Assembly (NCBI GenBank): GCA_017546885.1
Contig: JAFYRQ010000036.1
Location: 1 to 11,722 of the forward strand
Length of the DNA stretch: 11,722 nucleotides
From: Alphaproteobacteria bacterium
Lineage (GTDB): Bacteria; Pseudomonadota; Alphaproteobacteria; RF32; CAG-239
Reading direction: 5' to 3'
Made by a program: the position numbers and the translations under genes. Shown piece after piece: positions 5,931 to 11,722 of this stretch (position 1 is the first letter of the stretch; the number at the start of each line of letters is the position of its first letter). The notes beneath the pieces are model-generated. The model was not told the origin of the DNA and did not search any database. It saw only the letters and a program-made list of their open reading frames with translations.

Positions 5931-7598
5931 TTAAGCCTTGTTTTTGATTAAGATAGCACGTTGTTGAATTATAGCCAACAAGTTGCTGAAAGACCAATAA
6001 ATTACCAAACCGGCAGCAAAATGTCCCATCATAAATGTAAATATTAATGGCATAAGGGCAAATGCTCTTGCTTGATCTTTGTTGGTTGGAGCCGGATTCA
6101 TTTTTTGTTGAATGAACATTGTCAAGCCCATAACAATCGGCCAAACACCAATATCCAAAAATCCCGGAATCGGTAAATGTGACCATGCTGAAATAACCAT
6201 CGGATCAGGAGCTGATAAGTCTTTAATCCAGCCGATAAACGGAGCATGGCGAATTTCTATTGCAATATTTAATACTTTATACAAAGAGAAAAATACCGGA
6301 ATTTGAATAAACATTGGCAAACATCCCGAAGCCGGATTAACTTTTTCTTTTTGATATAACAAAACGGTCTCTTGTTGCAGTTTCATTTTATCTTCTGCGA
6401 ATTTATCCTGCAATTCCTTTAACTTTGGTTGCAATTTTTTCATTTTAGCCATGTTTTCAAATGACTTGTTTGCGATAGGGAACATAGCAAGACGAAGCAA
6501 TGTTGCAAATAAAAGAATGGCCCATCCCATGTTTCCGATTAAGTTATACAGAAAATCCAAGATGTAGAAAAACGGTTTGGTTAAAAAGTAGTACCAACCG
6601 AAATCCACAGCTAAATCAAACTTATTGATATGTAATTCATCGGTGTATTTGTCGAGCAATTTTATTTCTTTTGCTCCGGCATATAACATTTCTTGAGCGG
6701 AACCGACTGTGCCGGCTGATATGGTAACAGGAGCTCCTACGTAGTCTGTTTGATAAAATGTATCATTTCTGCTGAATTTAGCTTTAATTTTTTGTTTTGA
6801 GTTTATTATGATTGAAGAGAACCAGTAGCGGTCAGAAAAACCAAACCATCCGCCGTTTGATTCAAATTCTTTGTTTTCTTTCTTTAAATCGGAATATTTA
6901 ACTTCTTCGAGTTCTTCGTCAAAAACACCGATAGGACCCTCATGAACAACACTTGCTCCCATGGGTTTTTCTTGGTTGCGAGCGATTAATCCGTAAGGAT
7001 ATAAAGTAACGCTTTTATCCGTATTGTTTTCAACATATTGGTCAATGTTAAACATATAGTCGTCATCAACGGAGAATTTAGTTATAAAACGTAATCCTTC
7101 TCCATTATCCCATTCCAAAACAACAGGAGTTTCCGGAGTTAATTTATCTCCTTTTATGGTCCATAATGTATCAGAATTAGGAAGTTTTAAGTTTTTATCG
7201 GATGCTAACCAGCCAAATTCGGCATAATAAGGATTTGCAGATTTAGTCGGAGCAAAAAGTTCTACATCCGCACTGTCAACATCAAGTGTTTGCTTATATT
7301 TTTTAAGCCACAAATTATCGATGCGTCCGCCGTTTGCACGAATAGAGCCTTTGAGAGAGCTATTATCAATATCTACACGTTGAGATGAAATCAAGATTTC
7401 TTCTGTCGGCAAATTTTCTTGCGGAAGAGCTTCGTTATTTTCCGTTAATGTTTTCGGAGTTTCTGCAACAGCTGTTTCAACAACCGGTTGCGGTTCTTCA
7501 ATGTTTTCCTTTTTATCGGAAAACAAAAAGTTACTTAAAAAAACAACGCCTAATGACAACAAAACAGCGGCGTAAAAACTTTTTAATTCGTCTTTCAT
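5931..7598 (-). CDS. yidC: Membrane protein insertase YidC
   Basis: A 555-residue inner-membrane insertase that works alone or with SecYEG. TM1 is at about 8-26, followed by a low-complexity acidic/proline stretch (about 30-65) and a large periplasmic P1 domain (about 70-325). The conserved insertase core comes next. It starts with GWYYFLTKPFF (334-344), carries R369 in LLFATLLRLAMFP (the groove arginine, E. coli R366), has a charged cytoplasmic hairpin (about 380-415), and includes NPASGCLPM (421-429) plus the last TMs near 485-500, 516-530 and 533-545. A full-length P1 domain marks a Gram-negative YidC. The tail is short and not strongly basic, so it is a weak ribosome-binding extension at most. 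The Shine-Dalgarno AGGA is 12-13 bases from ATG, rather far. It probably has its own promoter in addition to read-through from rpmH. Confidence 0.98.
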   Translation of the reverse strand: MKDELKSFYAAVLLSLGVVFLSNFLFSDKKENIEEPQPVVETAVAETPKTLTENNEALPQENLPTEEILISSQRVDIDNSSLKGSIRANGGRIDNLWLKKYKQTLDVDSADVELFAPTKSANPYYAEFGWLASDKNLKLPNSDTLWTIKGDKLTPETPVVLEWDNGEGLRFITKFSVDDDYMFNIDQYVENNTDKSVTLYPYGLIARNQEKPMGASVVHEGPIGVFDEELEEVKYSDLKKENKEFESNGGWFGFSDRYWFSSIIINSKQKIKAKFSRNDTFYQTDYVGAPVTISAGTVGSAQEMLYAGAKEIKLLDKYTDELHINKFDLAVDFGWYYFLTKPFFYILDFLYNLIGNMGWAILLFATLLRLAMFPIANKSFENMAKMKKLQPKLKELQDKFAEDKMKLQQETVLLYQKEKVNPASGCLPMFIQIPVFFSLYKVLNIAIEIRHAPFIGWIKDLSAPDPMVISAWSHLPIPGFLDIGVWPIVMGLTMFIQQKMNPAPTNKDQARAFALMPLIFTFMMGHFAAGLVIYWSFSNLLAIIQQRAILIKNKA

Positions 7599-7637
7599 TT
7601 TTAGATTTTTTCCTGTAAGTATATTGAATTGATTTAG

Positions 7638-7665
7638 AATATAGCAGTATTTGTTCTTATTGCAA
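7638..7665 (-). promoter_or_regulatory. Internal promoter upstream of yidC
   Basis: Read on the minus strand: TTGCAA (-35, 7665-7660), a 16-base spacer and TATATT (-10, 7643-7638). It fills the 68-base gap between yidD and yidC and has the same -35 hexamer as the tRNA-Arg promoter. It would allow yidC-engB expression apart from rpmH-rnpA. Confidence 0.6.
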
Positions 7666-7666
7666 G

Positions 7667-7921
7667 CTATAAAGATGTTTTGTGCTTATCTTCTTTCGGC
7701 GGAACGGGATCATAACCTTTTCCTCCCCAGGGGTGACAACGCAAAATTCGTTTGGTTCCCAAATATATTCCTTTTATAACTCCGTGAGTTCCAATAGCTT
7801 CAATCATATATTGTGAGCAACTGGGCTGATATCTGCATACATTAGGCATGAGCGGAGATATTGCTTTTTGATAAAATTTAACCAACAGAATGAACGGCAG
7901 TTGAACTATTTTCCGCATCAT
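7667..7921 (-). CDS. yidD: Membrane protein insertion efficiency factor YidD
   Basis: An 84-residue peripheral inner-membrane protein that aids YidC-dependent insertion. It shows the family signature in order: an amphipathic N-terminal helix (KIVQLPFILLVKFYQKAISP), CRYQPSCSQY (29-38, family CRxxPTCSxY) and RCHPWGGKGYDPVP (61-74). The reading frame is open further upstream to 8086, but that stretch only mirrors rnpA. The start at 7921 is chosen because the family's normal N-terminus begins there and a GAGGA Shine-Dalgarno sequence sits eight bases before it; the adjacent ATG at 7918 is almost as good. The gene overlaps the 3' end of rnpA by 44 bases in another frame, the usual arrangement in this cluster. 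The stop is TAG. Confidence 0.95.
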   Translation of the reverse strand: MMRKIVQLPFILLVKFYQKAISPLMPNVCRYQPSCSQYMIEAIGTHGVIKGIYLGTKRILRCHPWGGKGYDPVPPKEDKHKTSL

Positions 7922-8288
7922 TTTTTTGTTCCTCGGGGATAAATTTCCGGTTAATTTTGTTAATTGCATAACAAAGGTCTTGGCATATTTTTTGAAAATC
8001 AGCATCTGCGGTTGAGTATCTGGCAATAAGTACATAATCAAAATCAGGTAATGCGTTTTGCGCAAAATACAATGCCGCCGCAGCACGAAGTCTGCGACGA
8101 CAGCGATTTCTTATGTGTGCTTTCCCTAACTTTTTGGTTGTTGTGTAACCTATTCTTGCTTCTCCCGTAGGCGAATCCAATTTGCTTGGAGCCGCTTGAA
8201 GAACGAGAGTATGAGTTGGTACAGACTCGCCCGATTTTGTAAGTCTTACAAAATCACGACGTTTTTTTAATACCGAAAAAGAGGGCAT
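7878..8288 (-). CDS. rnpA: Ribonuclease P protein component
   Basis: A 136-residue basic protein that binds the RNase P RNA and helps 5' processing of pre-tRNAs, including the tRNA-Arg in this window. The N-terminal FSVLKKRRDFVRL matches the family's leading helix. The RNR signature follows RIGYTTTKKLGKAHIRN as R60-N-R-C-R-R-R-L-R68. The C-terminal tail past about residue 120 is poorly conserved and is the part overlapped by yidD. The ATG lies 11 bases after the rpmH stop, and a Shine-Dalgarno-like AAGG overlaps that stop codon, which points to coupling with rpmH. Length is typical. Confidence 0.96.
   Translation of the reverse strand: MPSFSVLKKRRDFVRLTKSGESVPTHTLVLQAAPSKLDSPTGEARIGYTTTKKLGKAHIRNRCRRRLRAAAALYFAQNALPDFDYVLIARYSTADADFQKICQDLCYAINKINRKFIPEEQKNDAENSSTAVHSVG
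7930..7934 (-). promoter_or_regulatory. Ribosome binding site that fixes the yidD start
   Basis: GAGGA on the minus strand, eight bases before the ATG at 7921 and inside the rnpA coding region. It supports the short 84-residue YidD over the 139-residue open frame. Confidence 0.75.
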
Positions 8289-8299
8289 TTGCCACAGCC

Positions 8300-8434
8300 T
8301 TAAGCAGAAAGTTTTGCGCGACCTCTTGCTCTACGAGCAGCCAAAACTTTACGTCCGCCTTGTGTAGCCATACGTGCACGGAAGCCGTGACGACGAGCTC
8401 TAACGAGTTTAGAAGGTTGATATGTGCGTTTCAT
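8300..8434 (-). CDS. rpmH: 50S ribosomal protein L34
   Basis: A 44-residue, very basic ribosomal protein. The translation starts MKRTYQPSKLVRARRHGF, continues with RMATQGGRKVLAARRARGR and ends KLSA, matching the L34 family over its whole length. The start has a CGGAG Shine-Dalgarno sequence at normal distance. It is the first gene of the rpmH-rnpA-yidD-yidC-engB run and lies behind the strongest promoter in the window. No dnaA or obvious DnaA-box cluster is next to it, so this copy of the cluster does not mark a replication origin here. Confidence 0.98.
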   Translation of the reverse strand: MKRTYQPSKLVRARRHGFRARMATQGGRKVLAARRARGRAKLSA

Positions 8435-8467
8435 TTTATTTCTCCGGTTTATTATAGTTATTTAAAG

Positions 8468-8482
8468 CTCTGATAAACAGAG
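8468..8482 (-). other. Small hairpin in the rpmH leader
   Basis: CTCTG and CAGAG pair around ATAAA (plus-strand reading). A second small palindrome, CCTCG-GTTT-CGAGG (8484-8497), lies at the predicted transcription start. Together they could structure the 5' end of the rpmH mRNA. No regulator is recognised. Confidence 0.4.
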
Positions 8483-8499
8483 TCCTCGGTTTCGAGGAA

Positions 8500-8528
8500 T
8501 TTATACGGGTAAAATATTGTATTGTCAA
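8500..8528 (-). promoter_or_regulatory. Near-consensus promoter of the rpmH cluster
   Basis: On the minus strand: TTGACA (-35, 8528-8523), exactly 17 bases, then TATAAA (-10, 8505-8500). The predicted start is near 8493, giving a leader of about 60 bases before rpmH. It is the best sigma-70 match in the window and suits a highly expressed ribosomal gene. Confidence 0.9.
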
Positions 8529-8569
8529 TATAAAAAAAACAAATTAAACTTCGTAAAAAAGAGGGGAAT

Positions 8570-9856
8570 ATGCAGATGAAAAACAGTTATTTGTGCGTAG
8601 GTATAATGACCGGAAACTCGCTTGATGCGGTTGATGTGGTATTAACAAAGTTTGAGAATAATTTGATAGAAGATGTTTGCGGATATACGAAAGATATACC
8701 GCAAAATATTGCAAACGGTTTTCGGCTATTAAAAAATAAACTGTCTGATAATGGTGGCGATATTGAGCAAATATATACCGACGAAAAGGATTTTTTTACA
8801 GACATTCATAATCAATACATAAGCTTGATCGCGGAAGCAATAAACGAAATGTCAGAGCAATATCATATTAATAAGAAAGATATTGATGCAATCGGTTTTC
8901 ACGGACAAACTTGTTATCACTTACCGCCCTCTGTTGCGAAAAATGAAATTGACGTAAATACTTTACAAATCGGTAGCGGGCAAATGTTGAGCGATTTAAC
9001 CGAAATTCCCGTAGTTTTTGATTTTCGTTCAGATGATATTATGAACGGCGGTGAGGGGGCTCCTTTAGCACCGGTTCATAATCAGCATTTAGCAATGGAT
9101 TTGCAACAAAAAAGTGTTTTTCCGGTGGTTTTTTGTAATGGCGGAAACACGGGAAATATTGCAATAATTTATGAGGACAAAGTTGTCGGTTGGGATGTCG
9201 GACCTTTTAATCATTTTGTTGATGAGTTAGTCAGAAATGAAAAAAATGAAAATTGCGATTATGACGGAAAATACGGTTCAAAAGGAAAAGTCGATTATAA
9301 TTTATTGGAAAAACTTTTCGAAGAATCGGTTTTGACACAAGATGGCGATAATTTCTTGTTGAGAATGCCTCCTAAATCATCGGATCCGGCATGGTATAAT
9401 TTTGCGGAAACAAATATTGTGTTTGAGGATAAAGTTCGAACTGCGGAATTTTTCAGTGCTTATATAATGGTTTACGGATTAAAATATTCTCCGGTAAAAA
9501 CTCCTGATTATTTTTTGGTGTTCGGTGGCGGTTGGAATAATCCGATAATAAGAAAAGATTTTGAAGATTTATTAAAAGGTCAGGCAGAAGTTTTACCGCA
9601 ACATAAAGATATTTTTGCCGATATACAAAATGAGAAGGTTAAAGTTAAATGGTCGGATGAATTCGGTTATAACGGAAAATATATGGAAGCTCGTATTTTT
9701 GCAGACATGGCAAAATGCAAATTGACAAATGAGCCGTTTTCTTTTCCTGCTACAAGCGGATGTAAAAGTCCTACCGTCGGAGGTGTTGTGGTTTATCCCA
9801 AAGGAGATAATGCGCAATTATGGTCGCGAGCGGCGAAAGGTTGGATTAATAAATAA
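8570..9856 (+). CDS. anmK: Anhydro-N-acetylmuramic acid kinase (divergent AnmK)
   Basis: AnmK opens and phosphorylates 1,6-anhydro-MurNAc from peptidoglycan turnover to MurNAc-6-phosphate. Recognisable motifs are GIMTGNSLDAVD (11-22, family GxMSGTSLDGxD), GFHGQT (109-114), TLQIG (131-135), DFRSDD (151-156), GGEGAPLAP (160-168), GWDVGPFNH with D209 as the likely catalytic base, the FGGGWNNP stretch near 317, and a C-terminal SGCKSP-GG-YP block. At 428 residues it is longer than E. coli AnmK (369), and the NIGGIAN motif has become NGGNTGN, so it is a diverged member. An ATG at 8570 or 8576 could be used; GAGGGG lies directly upstream of both. No murQ or ampG is in view. A sugar kinase of another specificity is possible. 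Confidence 0.88.
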   Translation: MQMKNSYLCVGIMTGNSLDAVDVVLTKFENNLIEDVCGYTKDIPQNIANGFRLLKNKLSDNGGDIEQIYTDEKDFFTDIHNQYISLIAEAINEMSEQYHINKKDIDAIGFHGQTCYHLPPSVAKNEIDVNTLQIGSGQMLSDLTEIPVVFDFRSDDIMNGGEGAPLAPVHNQHLAMDLQQKSVFPVVFCNGGNTGNIAIIYEDKVVGWDVGPFNHFVDELVRNEKNENCDYDGKYGSKGKVDYNLLEKLFEESVLTQDGDNFLLRMPPKSSDPAWYNFAETNIVFEDKVRTAEFFSAYIMVYGLKYSPVKTPDYFLVFGGGWNNPIIRKDFEDLLKGQAEVLPQHKDIFADIQNEKVKVKWSDEFGYNGKYMEARIFADMAKCKLTNEPFSFPATSGCKSPTVGGVVVYPKGDNAQLWSRAAKGWINK

Positions 9857-9865
9857 ACAAAAAGA

Positions 9866-9889
9866 AAAGCTCCGAGATTTCGGAGCTTT
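9866..9889. terminator. Shared terminator of anmK and the orphan gene
   Basis: AAAGCTCCGA and TCGGAGCTTT pair perfectly (10 bp) around GATT. On the minus strand the stem runs into TTTTCTTTTTG, which makes it a good terminator for the orphan gene. On the plus strand the T-run is short (TTTATC), so it is moderate for anmK. Confidence 0.85.
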
Positions 9890-9908
9890 ATCTCTGTAAG
9901 GAGAACAA

Positions 9909-10253
9909 TTAATAAGTTTTTTGTGCAGCGTGTACCATTGCGTTTCTTGCAGCAACTTCTTTATCTGCTTTTTCTACCATTTCCATAGCTTTTACCGGGT
10001 CAACAATTCCCATGTCGCCGGATATTCTTTCGTTATCCAACATCAACATTTGTAATCTTGGAGCTTCGTATGTTTGAGCAGAAGATAACATAGTCCCTCC
10101 GTTGTTTATGGTTTTGTTTGCAACGAAAGAAAGTTCAGGATTTGCTACATCCATAGAACCGGAAGAGGTTATTTTAGTGCCCCCTTCAGCCATAAAGTCA
10201 TGAGCACCACCTTTACTAAAAATCTGTGTAGCATTATTTCTGTTTAATATCAT
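9909..10253 (-). CDS. Conserved-status-unknown 114-residue protein
   Basis: I do not recognise this protein. It begins MILNRNNATQIF, has no signal peptide or membrane segment, and has a Gly/Ser/Asn-rich middle (about 15-58) with alternating hydrophobic residues suggestive of beta structure. The C-terminus (about 82-114) is helical and rich in Ala, Met, Glu and Lys. There is no cysteine. Eleven methionines in 114 residues is high. It is very likely a real gene: the Shine-Dalgarno AAGGAG is placed well before ATG, a near-consensus promoter lies upstream, and a terminator follows the stop. It is monocistronic, convergent with anmK and divergent from murJ. A cytoplasmic or structural role is possible; no function is inferred. 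Confidence 0.8.
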   Translation of the reverse strand: MILNRNNATQIFSKGGAHDFMAEGGTKITSSGSMDVANPELSFVANKTINNGGTMLSSAQTYEAPRLQMLMLDNERISGDMGIVDPVKAMEMVEKADKEVAARNAMVHAAQKTY

Positions 10254-10295
10254 TTTGGGTTCTCCTTAATAATTCCCACTCTTCTTTTTTTGTCT

Positions 10296-10324
10296 ATTAT
10301 CTCAATATTTAAAAGTTTTGTCAA
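10296..10324 (-). promoter_or_regulatory. Near-consensus promoter of the orphan gene
   Basis: On the minus strand: TTGACA (-35, 10324-10319), 17 bases, GATAAT (-10, 10301-10296). It leads to a leader of about 35 bases containing AAGGAG. It is comparable in quality to the rpmH promoter. Confidence 0.85.
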
Positions 10325-10353
10325 TAAAAAAATTACATAAATATAAAAATCGG

Positions 10354-10383
10354 TTGGATTTATTTATTTTTCTACTTTATAAT
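10354..10383 (+). promoter_or_regulatory. Promoter of murJ
   Basis: TTGGAT (-35, 10354-10359), an 18-base spacer and a perfect TATAAT (-10, 10378-10383). The predicted start is near 10390, 27 bases before the murJ ATG. It is back-to-back with the orphan promoter, about 30 bases apart. Confidence 0.75.
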
Positions 10384-10416
10384 GCACTTGTTTTTACAAT
10401 TTGTCTAGAGAGTAGT

Positions 10417-11722
10417 ATGTCTTTATTAAAATCTATTGCAACTTTTGGCGGTTGGACGCTAATAAGCAGAATTACGGGCTTTTTACGAGATGTCGTATTG
10501 GCAAATTATTTGGGAGCAGGTATTGTTTCCGATGCTTTTTTTGTTGCATTGAAGCTTCCGAATCTTTTTAGAAGTTTGTTTGCCGAGGGGGCTTTTACGT
10601 CGGCATTTGTTCCTATATTTTCGCAAAAGTTGGTAGGAGACGGAAAAAAACAGGCGATTAAGTTTGCGGCACAGGCTATTTCTGTCTTGGCATTATTTGT
10701 CGGGCTTTTTGTGTTGCTTATGGAAATATTTATGCCTGCAGTGGTTATGATTTTGGCTCCGGGGTTTGTTGATGATGCAGGAAAAATAGAACTGGCAGTT
10801 TTTTTGTCAAGAATCACTTTTCCGTTTTTGTTGTTGGTTTCTATAGTTTCTTTTCAGTCAGGGGTTCTTAATTCTTTAGGAAAATTTGCTGCACCGGCTT
10901 CGGCTCCGGTAATCCTAAATTTGACGATGATAGTATCTGTTTTTGTTTTAATGCCGTTTATTGCAACTCCGGCCTATCGTATTGCAATAGCGGTTCCTAC
11001 CGCAGGTGTTTTGGAGATTTTGTGGTTGCATTTCTTTTTGAAAAGACAAGATGTATTTATTAAACCTCAATCTGATGTGCTTTCATTGGTTAAAACCGAA
11101 GAAATAAAAACTTTGTTTAAGCGAATCGCTCCGGGAGTTTTCGGTGCCGGAATTTATCAAATAAACATGATGGTTGATACAATTTTGGTTTCGTTGGTCG
11201 GAACGGGGGCAATCTCTTGGTTATATTATGCGAATCGTTTACAACAGTTACCGTTAGGTGTTGTCGGAGCAGCTATAGGTGTTGCTCTTTTGCCGATATT
11301 ATCAAAACAACTAAAAGCGGAAGAAGTTGAAGAAGCAAAACAAACTCAAGACAAAGCAATAGAGTATGGTGCGATACTTTCAATGCCTGCAGCCGTTGCG
11401 TTGATTGTTTTGGCAAAGCCGATAGTTAATGTCTTATTTCAACATGGTAAATTCGGAGTTTTTGAAACGGAAATGACCGCAAAGGCCGTTGTTGTTTATG
11501 CGATAAGTCTTCCGGTGTATGTTATGGTAAAAGCATTAACCCCTAACTTTTTTGCCCGTTGTGATACGAAAACACCGGTTAAATACAGCGCGGTGGTCTT
11601 AATTGCAAATTTGGTATTTGCCTTGCTTTTGATGAAACCTTTCGGGCATGTGGGAATAGCTTCGGCTGCAACTTTGTCGGCATTTGTTTCTTTATATCAA
11701 TATATACGGGGTTTGAAAAAAA
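10417..11722 (+). CDS. murJ: Lipid II flippase MurJ, 3'-truncated by the window
   Basis: MurJ (MviN) is the MOP-superfamily inner-membrane transporter that flips lipid II to the periplasmic face for RodA/PBP2 and the divisome. The frame is open from 10417 to the window end, 435 codons. E. coli MurJ has 511 residues, so the last one or two TMs are missing. The N-terminus MSLLKSIATF aligns without gaps to E. coli MurJ, and the functionally important R18, R24, D39 and R52 are all at the same positions, in ISRITGFLRD, SDAFFVA and KLPNLFR. AEGAFTSAFVP follows. The segment YYANRLQQLPLGVVG keeps the TM8 arginine but has Q where E. coli has E273. About twelve TM segments are visible. The Shine-Dalgarno is weak (AGAG), yet no alternative start fits the family N-terminus. 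Confidence 0.97.
   Translation, partial: MSLLKSIATFGGWTLISRITGFLRDVVLANYLGAGIVSDAFFVALKLPNLFRSLFAEGAFTSAFVPIFSQKLVGDGKKQAIKFAAQAISVLALFVGLFVLLMEIFMPAVVMILAPGFVDDAGKIELAVFLSRITFPFLLLVSIVSFQSGVLNSLGKFAAPASAPVILNLTMIVSVFVLMPFIATPAYRIAIAVPTAGVLEILWLHFFLKRQDVFIKPQSDVLSLVKTEEIKTLFKRIAPGVFGAGIYQINMMVDTILVSLVGTGAISWLYYANRLQQLPLGVVGAAIGVALLPILSKQLKAEEVEEAKQTQDKAIEYGAILSMPAAVALIVLAKPIVNVLFQHGKFGVFETEMTAKAVVVYAISLPVYVMVKALTPNFFARCDTKTPVKYSAVVLIANLVFALLLMKPFGHVGIASAATLSAFVSLYQYIRGLKK

Noticed and set aside
5926..6186. An 86-codon minus-strand frame within yidC
   Set aside because: It is a shifted frame over the conserved insertase core of yidC; the composition is not protein-like.
7667..8086. A 139-residue version of YidD starting at 8086
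   Set aside because: The extra 55 residues lie entirely over rnpA in another frame and do not resemble YidD. The ATG at 7921 has a good ribosome binding site and gives the family length.
8435..8569. Replication origin next to rpmH
   Set aside because: In some bacteria dnaA-rpmH flanks oriC, but here the neighbour is anmK and I see no cluster of TTATCCACA-like boxes.
9960..10210. Haemagglutinin-like beta repeat in the orphan protein
   Set aside because: One stretch (NKTINNGGTM) looks like such repeats, but there is no second unit and no secretion signal, so it is not enough for a call.
10506..10817. A 103-codon open frame on the minus strand inside murJ
   Set aside because: It is fully antisense to well-conserved murJ sequence, with no family resemblance and no ribosome binding site.

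Overview
The window is AT-rich chromosomal DNA from a Gram-negative bacterium. A low-GC, probably host-associated alphaproteobacterium fits best. The reasons are the gene order rpmH-rnpA-yidD-yidC-engB on one strand, a full-length YidC with a large periplasmic domain, an outer-membrane-type lipoprotein, a Skp/OmpH-like chaperone, and a MurJ with the proteobacterial N-terminal arginine/aspartate set. No mobile element, CRISPR array, phage gene or clear sign of horizontal transfer is visible. The taxonomic call rests on recognition only; no search was run.

Layout. Positions 1-2309 (+) hold the end of mrdA (PBP2) directly abutting rodA, the elongation-specific peptidoglycan synthase pair. Two tandem hairpin terminators (2316-2383) separate them from a convergent, poorly characterised lipoprotein gene (2391-3464, -). 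Next come a short AT-rich regulatory gap, a tRNA-Arg(ACG) gene with its own promoter and terminator (3620-3776), and a stand-alone skp/ompH-like gene (3864-4319, +). From 8434 down to 4350 (-) runs the cluster rpmH, rnpA, yidD, yidC, engB and a HAD-fold protein. It starts at a near-consensus promoter (8500-8528) and has a probable second promoter before yidC (7638-7665). Divergent from rpmH is anmK (8570-9856, +). It converges through one shared terminator on an unrecognised 114-residue gene (9909-10253, -) that has a near-consensus promoter and a strong Shine-Dalgarno sequence. The window ends inside murJ (10417 onward, +), which is divergent from that orphan and has a perfect TATAAT.

How the genes work together. 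Most of the window serves the cell envelope. MurJ flips lipid II. RodA and PBP2 polymerise and cross-link it during side-wall growth. AnmK recycles the anhydro-MurNAc released by turnover. YidC, helped by YidD, inserts membrane proteins. The Skp-like protein escorts outer-membrane proteins, and the lipoprotein is probably anchored in the outer membrane. RpmH, RnpA, EngB and tRNA-Arg belong to translation and RNA maturation. I see no complete new system. The least explained parts are the orphan at 9909-10253, the lipoprotein with a diverged OmpA-like C-terminus, the HAD protein with an altered catalytic motif, and the Skp-like protein that may be membrane-anchored.
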